A model generated the notes under the pieces. The model saw only the letters and a list, made by a program, of their open reading frames with translations, ran no database searches and was not told the DNA's origin. From G963663315 sp963665165 (GTDB lineage Bacteria; Pseudomonadota; Gammaproteobacteria; Arenicellales; Poriferihabitantaceae), in assembly GCA_963665165.1 (NCBI GenBank), contig OY761989.1:930001-994000 (forward strand): a stretch of DNA of 64,000 nucleotides, given 5' to 3'. Position numbers and translations under genes: made by a program. Shown here piece after piece: positions 39,077-49,263 of the stretch. Within the stretch, counting starts at the first letter, position 1. Each line of letters starts with the position of its first letter.

Positions 39077-41773
39077 CTAATGCGCTTCTTTCCAGTTGTG
39101 ACCGATGCCAATGTCCACGACCAGTGGAATTTCCAGTTTTGCGACTCCACACATCCGGTCAGTCGCGATTTCAACCATCTCGTCAACCTGCTCCTTTTCC
39201 ACTTCGAACACCAGTTCATCATGAACCTGGAGTATGATTTTGCTGGAAGAGTCGTTTTCGACCAGCCGCCGGTCGATTGCCAGCATGGCCAGCTTGATCA
39301 GGTCGGCGGCCGTTCCCTGTACCGGGGCGTTGATCGCGGTGCGTTCCGCGTATTGGCGCAGGGTGCCGTTTTTGGAATGGATTTCCGGCAGGTTCAGGCG
39401 TCGCCCGAAAAGTGTTTCCACGAAACCCTGTTCCCTGGCGCGCTGCCGGGTATCGTCCATGTACTGCCTGACCCCGGGGTAGCGCTCGAAATAGATGTCG
39501 ATATAGCGTCTGGCCTCTTTCAGATCGATTTTCAGTTGCCGCGCCAGACCATACGGCGACATCCCGTAGATCAATCCGAAATTGATGGCTTTCGCTCTTC
39601 TGCGCTGTTCGCCGTCCACCTCAACGGGCCGGATATCGAATACTTCGGCAGCGGTCGCGCGATGTATGTCCACGCCATGGTTGAACGCCTCGATCAGTCC
39701 CGGATCCTGCGAGAGATGGGCCATGATACGCAGTTCGATCTGGGAATAGTCGGCGGCCACCAGCACACAGCCTGGTTCGGGAATGAAGGCTTCCCGAATT
39801 TTCCGGCCCTCTTCGGACCGGATCGGGATATTTTGCAGGTTCGGGTTGGATGAGGACAGGCGCCCGGTGGACGCGACAGCCTGGTGGTAGGAAGTGTGGA
39901 TCCGGCCCGATTCCGGATTGATCAATTCCGGCAGCCGGTCGGTATAGGTGCCCTTGAGTTTGGCCAGTCCCCGGTGTTCGAGAATCAACGCCGGCAATTC
40001 GTAATTTCCGGCCAGTTCCTGCAAAACGTTCTCGGCCGTGGACGGTTGTCCCTTTGGGGTCTTTCTCAATATCGGCAGGCCGAGCTTGTCATAGAGTATT
40101 TCCTGAATCTGCTTGGGCGAAGCGATGCTGAAAACCTGTCCGGCCAGCGCATGAGCCGCCTTTTCCAGTTCGGCCAGCCGTACGGTGAGTTCAGCGCTTT
40201 GTCGGCGCAGCCGGTCGGCGTCAATTTTTACGCCATGGTTTTCGGTTCGTACCAGGGCTTTCAGCAGCGGCATTTCGATATCACGGTAGACGCCCGACAG
40301 GGTCTGGTTTTTGGCCAGTTCCTGCGTCAGCGCCCGGTGCAACCGGAGGGTGATATCGGCGTCTTCCGCGGCATACCGGGTTGCCTGTTCGATATCGACC
40401 TGATCGAAGGTCAGTTGTTTCCGGCCGGTGCCCGCGACCTCGGAGAATTTGATCGTGTCCCGTCCTAGGTACCGTTTTGCCAGTGTATCCATGTCGTGTC
40501 TTGAATGACCCGCATCCAGGACGTAGGACATCAGCATGGTGTCGTGGGTGATCCCCTGCGGGTCGATGCCATGCCGCTGCAGCACTTCGATGTCATACTT
40601 GAGATTCTGACCGGTTTTTTCCTTTGCCGGATTTTCGAGTAATGGACGCAGCCGTTCGCGAGTCTGCCGCCAGGGCAGTTGGTCGGGCGCTCCCGGATAA
40701 TCATGACCCAGAGGCAGGTAGGCTGCCCGGCCCGGTTCGGCACAGAATGAAAGTCCGACCAGTCTGGCCTGCTGCGCATCGGTAGAGGTCGTTTCGGTGT
40801 CAATCGCAAACAACGGGGCATGGCCCAGGATTTCCAGCCATTTCCCGAGGGTTTCATCGTCCAGGATCGTCTCGTATTGCAGCGGGTCTTCGACCCGGTC
40901 ATCGTCAACCTCCGGTTTGGTTGTTTCCTTCAGCCAGGAGCGGAATTCGAGGTCTTCGTAGAAAACCCTGAGCAATGCGTTGTCCGGTTTACCGATAACC
41001 AGGCTTTCCGGGCTTTCTTCGAGTTCAACGTCACACTTGATCGTGGTCAGCCGCTTCGACAGGGCGAGCTGGTCCAGATTGGCGCGAAGATTCTCTCCCG
41101 CCTTGCCCCCGATCCGGTCGGCATGGTGGATGATGTTGTCCAGTGTGCCATAAACTTCAAACCATTTGACCGCGGTTTTCGGGCCGACCAGCGGGATGCC
41201 GGGGATATTGTCCGAACTGTCGCCAATCAATGCCAGATACTCGATGATTCTTTCCGGCGGCACACCGAACCGGGCCTTGACACCGCTAGCGTCGAGCCGG
41301 GTATTTTTCATTGTGTCGACCATTTCAACGCGGTCATCGACCAGTTGAGTGAGGTCCTTGTCGTTACTGATGATGAGCGTTCTGAATCCGGATGCCGTGG
41401 CGCGTTTGCAGAGTGTGCCGATCACATCGTCCGCTTCGACCCCGCTGACCGAAACCAGGGGCAGTCCCATCGCCGGAATGATCTTCCTGATCGTATCGAG
41501 CTGCTCCCGGAGATCGTCCGGCATCGGAGGCCGGTTGGCCTTGTATTCGCGGTACAGTTCGTGTCTGAAGGTCTTGCCTTTGGCATCCATGACTACGGCG
41601 ATATGGGTGGGTTGGTATTCTTTTCGCAAACTGCGCAGCATGTTCAGCATGCCGAATATGGCTTGGGTGCCCCTGCCGTCTGAGGTGGCCAATGGATTGC
41701 GGGTTCTGGCATGGTAGGCACGGAACATCAACGCGGTTCCATCCACCAGAATGATTTCCTTATCGGCAGGCAT
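39077..41773 (-). CDS. polA: DNA polymerase I
   Basis: A complete 898-residue Pol I for repair and Okazaki fragment processing. The 5'-3' exonuclease domain is about 1-290. The 3'-5' proofreading domain retains its acidic residues (FAIDTETTS, NLKYDIEVL, YAAEDADITL). The polymerase domain has motif A DYSQIELRIMAHL, motif B RRRAKAINFGLIYGM and motif C QVHDELVFEV. Proofreading is therefore predicted to be active, unlike in Taq-type enzymes. It is the first gene of a short polA/UbiC-like operon. Confidence 0.97.
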   Translation of the reverse strand: MPADKEIILVDGTALMFRAYHARTRNPLATSDGRGTQAIFGMLNMLRSLRKEYQPTHIAVVMDAKGKTFRHELYREYKANRPPMPDDLREQLDTIRKIIPAMGLPLVSVSGVEADDVIGTLCKRATASGFRTLIISNDKDLTQLVDDRVEMVDTMKNTRLDASGVKARFGVPPERIIEYLALIGDSSDNIPGIPLVGPKTAVKWFEVYGTLDNIIHHADRIGGKAGENLRANLDQLALSKRLTTIKCDVELEESPESLVIGKPDNALLRVFYEDLEFRSWLKETTKPEVDDDRVEDPLQYETILDDETLGKWLEILGHAPLFAIDTETTSTDAQQARLVGLSFCAEPGRAAYLPLGHDYPGAPDQLPWRQTRERLRPLLENPAKEKTGQNLKYDIEVLQRHGIDPQGITHDTMLMSYVLDAGHSRHDMDTLAKRYLGRDTIKFSEVAGTGRKQLTFDQVDIEQATRYAAEDADITLRLHRALTQELAKNQTLSGVYRDIEMPLLKALVRTENHGVKIDADRLRRQSAELTVRLAELEKAAHALAGQVFSIASPKQIQEILYDKLGLPILRKTPKGQPSTAENVLQELAGNYELPALILEHRGLAKLKGTYTDRLPELINPESGRIHTSYHQAVASTGRLSSSNPNLQNIPIRSEEGRKIREAFIPEPGCVLVAADYSQIELRIMAHLSQDPGLIEAFNHGVDIHRATAAEVFDIRPVEVDGEQRRRAKAINFGLIYGMSPYGLARQLKIDLKEARRYIDIYFERYPGVRQYMDDTRQRAREQGFVETLFGRRLNLPEIHSKNGTLRQYAERTAINAPVQGTAADLIKLAMLAIDRRLVENDSSSKIILQVHDELVFEVEKEQVDEMVEIATDRMCGVAKLEIPLVVDIGIGHNWKEAH

Positions 41774-41803
41774 GGATCGGGATATGAATGCTATGGCCGG
41801 AGG

Positions 41804-43996
41804 TTATGACTGGGGTGACCGGGCGCCACTCGCTTCATACAGGGGGATCGAAACCGTAACCCGGACTCCTTTCGCATCGGTCCTGTTTTCCGCCCAGACT
41901 TCGCCCTGGTGGTATTCGACGATCAATCGCACAACAAACAGGCCCAGGCCGAGGTGGGAGTGCTGGGCATTGTTCTTGCCGCAGGAAACCATCGGGTCGA
42001 ACAACCGGGTACTGTTGATGTGTTCGGGCAACTCCCTGCCGTGGTTGAGGACAGATATTTCCGTGTTGCTATCATTGTGCGTGATATTTACGACGACCGG
42101 TTTGTACCGTTCGCTGAACTGTATCGCGTTGTCGATCAGTTTGTCCAGCATTTGCGCGATATGTTCCGGACTGCCCTTGATCATGATTGAATGAGAGCGG
42201 ATATCCAGTAAGAATTCCTGGCCGGGGTGGCTGGTCCGATACCCGCCCATGTAGTCGGATAACAGGTTGACCAGATTGAGCGGTTTTTTCGTTTCATTAC
42301 GCATGGCTTCTTCAAGATTCGCCGCCTCGGTCAGGTTGGTCAGAATGAGGCGCAGCCGATGGACTCCGTTCAAGGCCCGTTGCATGTGCGTGTTCTGTCG
42401 AATCCGGGGCATATCGGTTTCCAGTATCTGCAGGGAGGAGCTGACCACGTTCAGTGGATTGTTCATCTCATGGGCCAGCGTATCCGGCATACCTTCCAGG
42501 TATCGCGTGTATCCCGACAGGCGATTCAGCATGCTGTTGATACTGCGGCCCAGGTCACCGAGTTCGTCCCTGGGGTAAAGTTGCGAAGGAATCCGTTCTT
42601 CGAGCACACGCCCTTCCGGAGTAATCGCCTGCTCTGTGGTGTCATGCAGTCGGCGAACCCGTACCGTCAGCCGCCAGGCGAAAACGAACAACGTGATCAG
42701 TACAAGAATGAATACCCCAATGGTGATCAGGGTCAGACTGTTCAGCAGTTGATACTGCAGGGCCAGTATCGCGTGAATGCTTTGTTCCACCACAACGGCG
42801 CCGAGAATCTCGTTGCCGGAGCGAATCGGATACCCGGCTGCGACGATTTCCGCCTTGCCATCCAGCGAAGGACGCAATTCGGCCTTCGGGGAGCCGTTCA
42901 GGATTGTCGTGAAAATCCGGTCCGGCCTGAGGGTTACTTCAGGAGAGTAATCCGTGAATCGGTCGGCAGGACGGATGAGCAGGTTGTTCAGCAGAGTCTG
43001 GACATAACCGTACAAGGCGCTGGCGGCGGTTTCCTCTCCATCGGGCCCGGCCTGTGGGGGTGCGGACGAAAGCCCGCCCACCACTGCGCGTACCCGTTGA
43101 AGATTGTCCAGAATCCAGATTCGGGATTGCGGTTGGTCCAGGCCCTTCAGTATCCGGGTCAATTCCGGCGAGGTAATCAATATCTGGCTCGGTTGCTTGC
43201 CGGATATTTGCGGGGAAATGGGGATTATCTTGTCGGGTTCGCGATGGTCAGGGTCATCCACATCGACTGCGAAAAACCCGATTCTGGAGCGATATCCAGT
43301 CAAATCACGGGGAATACGCAGTTCGACCTGGTAGCCCCATCCGGTTTCGGCCAGTTCCGCGGTAAATTTGGTCACGTCACTTCCTTCCAGAGGCATCTCC
43401 CATTTTTCGTCAACCAGGAATGTGCTCATCCTCCCCGGCTCTGACGCGACCAGGAGATAGTGTTCGAGTTCCCCTTCCGGTGGCTGGATCAGCATCCTGA
43501 TCTGGTCGCTGTTGTTGAGCGAGAGCAGTTCAAGGTCCCGGTAGACCAGGTTGTCGTCGTTGATTTCAAACAAGACATACAAGTATTGTTCATGATACCC
43601 GACGACATTCTTTGCGGAAAAGGATTCCGGGTCATATCCGCTGTCACAGATGGGCAGCTCGTTACCGGTATAATAGTTGGCGTACTCCTGCACCGATTCC
43701 CAGTCGGTGGATTGACCGTCCAGCTGGATCAGATTATCCAGCCTGTGCGCGTACAGACCGTTTTCCTCGCCCAGTACTTCCGGCACCCCGGTTTCCGGAT
43801 TGAACAACTCTGACCGGTCATTGAGCAGAGTGGCAATCCCGTTGGCGGTCAGCAACAACGCATTTTTTTGTCCCTGCACCAGAAATTGTTTCATCTCCTG
43901 CACATATTGATAGCCCATCCATGGAATCACCAGCAATATCAACACGATGCACATCAATCTGGCGCGTATGCTGAGTTTTCGCAATGATTTCAGCAT
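41804..43996 (-). CDS. Sensor histidine kinase resembling the dedicated-sortase-system kinase (PdsS-like)
   Basis: A 730-residue kinase with an N-terminal membrane helix (about 13-31), a large periplasmic domain, a second helix (about 435-460), a HAMP segment, the phosphoacceptor H509 in LAHEMNNPLN, and the N (DKLIDNAIQFS) and G (HLGLGLFVV) boxes. Periplasmic residues about 90-260 (LDGQSTDWESV, YLYVLFEINDDNLVYRD) resemble a CBM9/DOMON-like sandwich, unusual for a sensor. Size and architecture match the proteobacterial dedicated sortase kinase family as I recall it. No sortase gene is present here. The response regulator ends 35 nt upstream. Confidence 0.78.
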   Translation of the reverse strand: MLKSLRKLSIRARLMCIVLILLVIPWMGYQYVQEMKQFLVQGQKNALLLTANGIATLLNDRSELFNPETGVPEVLGEENGLYAHRLDNLIQLDGQSTDWESVQEYANYYTGNELPICDSGYDPESFSAKNVVGYHEQYLYVLFEINDDNLVYRDLELLSLNNSDQIRMLIQPPEGELEHYLLVASEPGRMSTFLVDEKWEMPLEGSDVTKFTAELAETGWGYQVELRIPRDLTGYRSRIGFFAVDVDDPDHREPDKIIPISPQISGKQPSQILITSPELTRILKGLDQPQSRIWILDNLQRVRAVVGGLSSAPPQAGPDGEETAASALYGYVQTLLNNLLIRPADRFTDYSPEVTLRPDRIFTTILNGSPKAELRPSLDGKAEIVAAGYPIRSGNEILGAVVVEQSIHAILALQYQLLNSLTLITIGVFILVLITLFVFAWRLTVRVRRLHDTTEQAITPEGRVLEERIPSQLYPRDELGDLGRSINSMLNRLSGYTRYLEGMPDTLAHEMNNPLNVVSSSLQILETDMPRIRQNTHMQRALNGVHRLRLILTNLTEAANLEEAMRNETKKPLNLVNLLSDYMGGYRTSHPGQEFLLDIRSHSIMIKGSPEHIAQMLDKLIDNAIQFSERYKPVVVNITHNDSNTEISVLNHGRELPEHINSTRLFDPMVSCGKNNAQHSHLGLGLFVVRLIVEYHQGEVWAENRTDAKGVRVTVSIPLYEASGARSPQS

Positions 43997-44031
43997 GGCA
44001 CGGCGAGGCGTCTGTCAGGGAAAGGGACCAA

Positions 44032-44727
44032 TCATTCAGGTTGCCAACGGTAGCCCACCCCGAAAACCGTCTGGATCATCGAAAAAGAGTCGTCGATTTC
44101 CTTGAATTTCTTGCGAACCCGGCGAACATAGCCGTTGATCGTGTTTTTTTCGACATAGCTCTGGCGGGTGACCTGCATCAGGGCTTCATAAGTCTTGACA
44201 TGTCCCGGGTTTCTGGCCAGCGCTTCGATCAGCCAGAATTCGGTCAGGGTCAAATGCAGCAATTGCCCCTTCCAACTGATCGACATGCTGCTCTGGTTGA
44301 TTTCAAGGTCTCCCAGAACCAGGGCCGACGGGGACCGGGCTTCACTGTGGACCGAACTCGCGATCCGGAACAGGGAGGATACCCGCACCGCAAGAAACTG
44401 GAGGTTTACCGGTTTGGTGATGTAGTCCCAGGCGTCCAGCCTGAGTCCGGATACCCTGTCCACATCATTGTCACGGGCAGTCAGGAAAATAATCGGCATC
44501 CGGGGGCTCGTTCTTCTCAAATAATGGCACAGTTCAAAACCGCCGTCCATTTCGTTTTCCAGCATGATGTCGAGTATCGCAAGGTCGGGCAGGGATCTTC
44601 CGAACCCTTCCATCGCGTGTGTTCTGTTGGAGTAGGTCTGTACGTTATATCCGTGGCGGGTCAGCGCGTCCGAGTAGTTTTCGCGCTGGTCCGCGTCATC
44701 TTCGACTATTGCAATCATTCTCGACAT
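44032..44727 (-). CDS. OmpR-type response regulator resembling the dedicated-sortase-system regulator (PdsR-like)
   Basis: A 231-residue regulator with a receiver domain (acidic pocket E9-D10-D11, phosphorylated D53 in AILDIML, Thr in FLTARD, Lys in YITKP) and a C-terminal winged-helix DNA-binding domain ending VFGVGYRW. DALTRHGYNVQTY, GGFELCHYLRR and LTLTEFWLIEALARNPGHV are features I associate with the sortase-linked regulator family. An AGGAGG site precedes ATG 44727. It is transcribed with the kinase. Confidence 0.8.
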   Translation of the reverse strand: MSRMIAIVEDDADQRENYSDALTRHGYNVQTYSNRTHAMEGFGRSLPDLAILDIMLENEMDGGFELCHYLRRTSPRMPIIFLTARDNDVDRVSGLRLDAWDYITKPVNLQFLAVRVSSLFRIASSVHSEARSPSALVLGDLEINQSSMSISWKGQLLHLTLTEFWLIEALARNPGHVKTYEALMQVTRQSYVEKNTINGYVRRVRKKFKEIDDSFSMIQTVFGVGYRWQPE

Positions 44728-44927
44728 GTCAACCTCCTGAATGAATCAGAGCATCAGGCAATCAAAACTGGATTCGCCATGAATTGCGACTATCAGTATA
44801 ACGGAAAAAAGGCGAAAACATGGGGGTTTAAGGCTGATTAATACCATGACTTTGCCACCCTTTCCCCCTACTGTCGCCATCCCGGTACAGTGTAATGACC
44901 TGGACCGAGAATGTATGGAATCGTGCC

Positions 44928-45170
44928 ATGAACCAGAAAGTCTTTATTCCAGTAACCGATGAAATCCTCTACGAACACCCGGAGTTGATTACATCACCGT
45001 TGCGTCCCTATCTGGCAGACACCCCCTGTTTCCACTGGATGGCAACGATAGATATAGCAGATCAGTCAGGAACGCGAATCAAGGACAAACTGCGCTTTGA
45101 CCATACGACGGCGCTGGACGGCAACTCGGTCAGGCAACCCGGATATCAAACCGGCTCCAGTCTGGCATAG
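44928..45170 (+). CDS. Small conserved hypothetical protein
   Basis: An 80-residue protein from ATG 44928 (91 from ATG 44895). It is moderately charged, with no signal or membrane segment. A short FIPVTDEILYEHPEL opening is followed by PLRPYLADTPCFHW. I recognise the opening only as resembling small proteins near uvrD in pseudomonads and can give no function. Its end overlaps the uvrD 3' end by 25 nt on the opposite strand. Confidence 0.45.
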   Translation: MNQKVFIPVTDEILYEHPELITSPLRPYLADTPCFHWMATIDIADQSGTRIKDKLRFDHTTALDGNSVRQPGYQTGSSLA

Positions 45171-47328
45171 TCGCAAATCAGCCATTTGGTCCCGGCGTTG
45201 CTGAAATTGACCTGAACCCGGGCGTGGGCGCCCTGGCCTTCCAGGCTCAAAACCATCCCCTCACCGAATTTCTTGTGCCGGACCCGCTGTCCGGGCCTGA
45301 GGCCGTTGCCGCCGGTTGTCGGCGCGGCGCCGTTTCCGGCGCTTGTGAGTGAACCACCGAATACATTGTATCCGGGTTTCGGGTTCTCGATCCGTTCGAT
45401 GCACCGGTCGGGAATTTCAGCGAAGAACCGGGAGGGTGTGAGATAGTGGTCCTTGCCGTACAGTCGGCGTACTGTCGCATGGCAAAGATACAGTTGCTGC
45501 ATCGCCCGTGTCATGCCCACGTAACATAACCTCCGTTCTTCTTCGAGATTCGCTTCTTCCAGGCATTTCTGGTGAGGTAGTATCCCGTCTTCCATTCCAC
45601 ACAGGAATACCAGGGGGAATTCCAGTCCTTTCGCGGAGTGCAGGCTCATCAACTGTACGCAATCGTTCCAGTCTCCCGCCTGTTCCGGGGCTGCCTCCAG
45701 GGAGGTGTGCGCCAGAAACAGCGCCAGATCATCCATTTCCGCTTCGTCTCCTGCATCTCCATCCGCCTCGAAATTGCGAGTGGCATTGACCAGTTCCTGC
45801 AGGTTTTCAACCCGTGCCCTGGCTATTTCCCCCTGTCCCTTGCCGTGGTGTTCGAGCAAGCCGCTGCGTTGCAATACCCGGTCGGTCAATTCCGCCAGTT
45901 CCAGGGTTTCGGTGTCTTCCGCAATCCGGTTGACCAGGTCCAGAAAACGGCTGACCGCGTTCAATGCCTGCCCGGACAGCTCCCGCCGGGCAACGATCCG
46001 GGTTGCGGCGCTCCATAAGGATATCGATTCCGTGCGCGCCCGTTGCCGAATCGCTTCCAGTGTCCGGTTGCCGATACCGCGGGTGGGCAGGTTTACAATT
46101 CGTTCGAATGCCGGATCCGAATCCCGGTTACCGATCAGTCGCAAATAGGCCAGCGCATCCTTGATTTCAGCCCGTTCGAAAAACCGGAATCCGCCATAGA
46201 CCCGATAGGGAATCCCCAGCTTGACCAGTTGTTCCTCAAACACGCGGGACTGGGCGTTGGAGCGGTACAGGATAGCCGTCTGCTCCCTTTTGTTGCCCCG
46301 TCCGATCCAGTCCTGAATCCGGTTTGTGACGAATCGGGATTCGTCGGTTTCGTCACTCGCGGTATAGACCCGAACGGGCGCTCCATCCGATTGTTCAGTC
46401 CACAACTCCTTGCCCAGTCGCCGGGCATTGTTCGCAATCACGGCGTTTGCGCATTGTAGTATGTTGCTGGTCGAGCGATAATTCTGCTCCAGCCTGAAGA
46501 CGCTGGCCTGTTCGAAATCCTTCTCGAAACTGAGGATGTTTTCCACTCGCGCCCCCCGCCATCCGAAAAATCGACTGGTCGTCGTCACCCACGGCAAACA
46601 GGCTTCGATGCCGCGCAGACAGAATCCGGAGCCATTGGTACTGGATGTTGTTGGTATCCTGAAATTCATCGACCAGGATATGGCGGAACCCGATCCTGCC
46701 AGTTTTCGCGCACCGTCTGATTGTTGCGAAACAGTTCCACTGTACGCAGCAGAAGTTCGGCAAAATCCACCAGCCCCGCCCGGCGGCAGCGGTTTTCGTA
46801 GGTGAGGTAGACCTGGTAAAAGGTCTGTTGGTAACTGTTGTTATCCGTGGGCAGGGTTTCCGGACGAATCGCTGCTTCCTTGTAGTTGCCGATCATCCCT
46901 TGCAACTGGCGCGGCGGCCAGTGGGCCTCATCCAGGTCAAGCTCTTTCAGAATGCGACGTATCAGCCGGTACTGGTCATCCTGATCGAGTATTTCAAAAT
47001 CCTGCGGCAGTCCTGCGTCTTCATGATGCAGCCGTAACAAACGGTGGCAAAGGCCATGAAAAGTACCGATCCACATCCCGCCAGGCGGGATTTCGAACAG
47101 TTGTCCGATTCGCCCGCGCATTTCTCTCGCCGCCTTGTTGGTGAAGGTGACCGCCAGAATGGAGGCCGGGGGAACCTGATGTCCTTCGATCAGCCAGGCG
47201 ATACGATGGGTGAGTACCCGGGTTTTGCCGCTGCCCGCGCCGGCCAGTACCAGAACCGGCCCCGGCGCCGCCGCCACGGCTTCCCGCTGTGCCTCGTTCA
47301 GGGGGTTGAAAATATGTGAAACGTCCAT
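45146..47328 (-). pseudogene. uvrD: DNA helicase II, broken by two frameshifts
   Basis: SF1 helicase of mismatch and nucleotide-excision repair, about 725 residues if restored. Frame one (from ATG 47328) holds Walker A GAGSGKTRVLTHR and VTFTNKAAREM. A one-base gain at the GGG run (46689-46691) shifts to a second frame holding HILVDEFQDTNNIQYQWL and FAVGDDDQSIF. A second one-base gain near 46563-46570 (T5 run on the coding strand) shifts to the third frame with WRGARVENILSFEKDF through the C-terminal tudor-like QRVRHKKFGEGMV. The rest is well conserved, so the lesions are recent or are assembly errors. Confidence 0.88.
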
Positions 47329-47457
47329 CAGACCGATTGTAACTCAAGTACCCTTTTGAAAAGGTGGTATAGTCCATCAGCCCGAACTGGTTCTACAGAA
47401 ATTTTCGACAAGCGGGTTATCTTAATAAATTCAGTTTATGACGCGGAAAATACGATT

Positions 47458-48861
47458 ATGAACAAAGCAGTGGAGGGCATTGACACCGCCGAGATCGTCG
47501 ATAGTGACAAAGCGCATGTCTGGCATCACCTCGTCCAGCACAAGCCGATCCAGGAAGGAGCGCCGATGGTGATGGTGGAAGGACAGGGACTCCGGCTGAA
47601 GGACGTCAATGGCAAGGAGTATCTCGACGCGGTTTCCGGCGGAGTGTGGACCGTCAATGTCGGTTATGGTCGTGAGCGTATTGCCAATGCGGTCAGGGAT
47701 CAATTGGTGCGGATGTGCTACTACGCCAATACCGCCGGAAATGTTCCCGGCGCCCGGTTTGCCGAAATGCTGGTTGACAAAATGCCGGGGCTGAGCCGTG
47801 TCTACTTTTCAAATTCCGGGTCAGAGGCCAACGAAAAGGGTTTCAAGCTGGTTCGTCAGCTTGCAGCGCTCAAAAACAACGGCCAGAAAAACAAGATCAT
47901 CTTCCGTGAGCGGGACTATCATGGCACCACCATTACGGCCCTGAGCGCCACCGGACAGATTCAGCGCAAGCAGCAATACGGCCCGTTCACCCCGGGATTC
48001 GTTGAGTTCCCCCATTGCCTGGCATACCACGCGGAAAATGGCGATGCCGCGGATTATGGCGTCCAGGCGGCCAGGGAACTGGAACGGGTGATCCTGGAGG
48101 AAGGGCCGGATACCGTGGGCTCGGTTATTCTTGAACCGATCACCGCGGGAGGGGGGGTGATTCCGCCTCCGGAAGGTTATTTCGAGACCATCCAGGAAAT
48201 CTGCACCCGCTATGGCGTGCTGATCCATATGGATGAGGTGGTCTGCGGCATGGGACGCACCGGAAAGTGGTTCGGTTACCAGCACTACGGGGTCAAACCC
48301 GACATTGTGACCATGGCCAAGGGGGTCGCCAGCGGCTATGCCGCAATTTCCTGTACGGTCACGACCGAGGACCTGTTCAATGAATTCCTCGCCGGTTCGG
48401 ATCAGGTGATGCACTATTTCCGGGACATCAGCACGTTTGGCGGCTGTGCCGGCGGACCCGCGGCGGCAGTCGAGAACATGCGTATCATCGAAGAGGAAAA
48501 CCTGCTCGATAATGTAAACAGGATGGGAGATTACCTGATGGATCAGCTATACGCGCTGATGGACAAACATCAGATCATCGGTGACGTCAGGGGCAAGGGC
48601 CTGTTTGTCGGCGCCGAACTGGTCAAGGACCGAAAAACCCGCGAGCCGGTGCCGGAGCGGGTGCTTGCCGAGACGCAAGCCGACTGTTTGCAGCAGGGCG
48701 TGATGATCGGGCGCACCAGCCGCAGCTTCGTCGAATACAACAATACGATATGCCTGAGCCCCGCCCTGATCTGCACGCGGGACGACATCGACGAGATCGT
48801 GACCGCCATCGACCATGCCCTGGGGCGCGTAAGCCCGACGGCCGGGCTGGGCAGCGCCTGA
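47458..48861 (+). CDS. tpa: Class III omega-aminotransferase, taurine:pyruvate type
   Basis: A 467-residue PLP enzyme. The lysine that binds PLP is in TMAKGVASGYAA. SNSGSEANEKGFKLVRQL and HMDEVVCGMGRTGKW are standard class III motifs. The opening HVWHHLVQHKP and GGVWTVNVGYGRERIA are characteristic, in my recollection, of taurine-pyruvate aminotransferase, which yields sulfoacetaldehyde and alanine. Hypotaurine or 2-aminoethylphosphonate are other candidate donors. ATG 47458 follows GGAAAA. No xsc or tauABC gene lies nearby, so the substrate is unproven. Confidence 0.75.
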   Translation: MNKAVEGIDTAEIVDSDKAHVWHHLVQHKPIQEGAPMVMVEGQGLRLKDVNGKEYLDAVSGGVWTVNVGYGRERIANAVRDQLVRMCYYANTAGNVPGARFAEMLVDKMPGLSRVYFSNSGSEANEKGFKLVRQLAALKNNGQKNKIIFRERDYHGTTITALSATGQIQRKQQYGPFTPGFVEFPHCLAYHAENGDAADYGVQAARELERVILEEGPDTVGSVILEPITAGGGVIPPPEGYFETIQEICTRYGVLIHMDEVVCGMGRTGKWFGYQHYGVKPDIVTMAKGVASGYAAISCTVTTEDLFNEFLAGSDQVMHYFRDISTFGGCAGGPAAAVENMRIIEEENLLDNVNRMGDYLMDQLYALMDKHQIIGDVRGKGLFVGAELVKDRKTREPVPERVLAETQADCLQQGVMIGRTSRSFVEYNNTICLSPALICTRDDIDEIVTAIDHALGRVSPTAGLGSA

Positions 48862-48872
48862 GGGGGTTCAAG

Positions 48873-48949
48873 TGGTGGCTACGCCCTGATTCGAACAGGG
48901 GACCCCATCATTATGAGTGATGTGCTCTAACCAGCTGAGCTACGTAGCC
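48873..48949 (-). tRNA. tRNA-Met (CAT), elongator
   Basis: A 77-nt cloverleaf with CCA on the minus strand. Acceptor GGCTACG/CGTAGCC, anticodon loop CTCATAA between CATCA and TGATG, and T-loop TTCGAAT. It matches E. coli elongator tRNA-Met almost throughout, rather than initiator tRNA or tRNA-Ile2. Confidence 0.95.
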
Positions 48950-49145
48950 ATATCGTAAGGAAAACCTGTGGATTCCCCGATGATGCGGGGTTGCGGAGCG
49001 TACCGCAATCGGCAGTTTGACGCAAGAACCATTGTCGAAACGGACAGCCTCCATCGGATTGGGTCCCGGGATGCCGTTTTGCGGGCTGGCACGGAGACCC
49101 GCCCCTGCGATGGTGATTCCGGGATGTGAAATTCGATGATTGATT

Positions 49146-49174
49146 TTGCATTTTTATCGGACGGACACTATAAT
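49146..49174 (+). promoter_or_regulatory. Promoter for the PqqD/HprK-like/nucleotidyltransferase operon
   Basis: TTGCAT (49146-49151) and a perfect TATAAT (49169-49174) are 17 bp apart, about 90 nt before the pqqD-like ATG. The rest of the 314-bp gap between tRNA-Met and this gene shows no coding sequence and no obvious precursor-peptide ORF. Confidence 0.72.
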
Positions 49175-49263
49175 CCGCCCATTCAGATTCATTGAACTTC
49201 AACCGTGACCCGCCTTTTCGTTACAGTTTCCGAGGACCGGGTCCAATTCCGGTCTGCCAGATA

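Noticed and set aside
42359..43444. A 361-codon plus-strand open frame
   Set aside because: It is antisense to the sensor kinase gene, lacks a ribosome site and shows no family feature.
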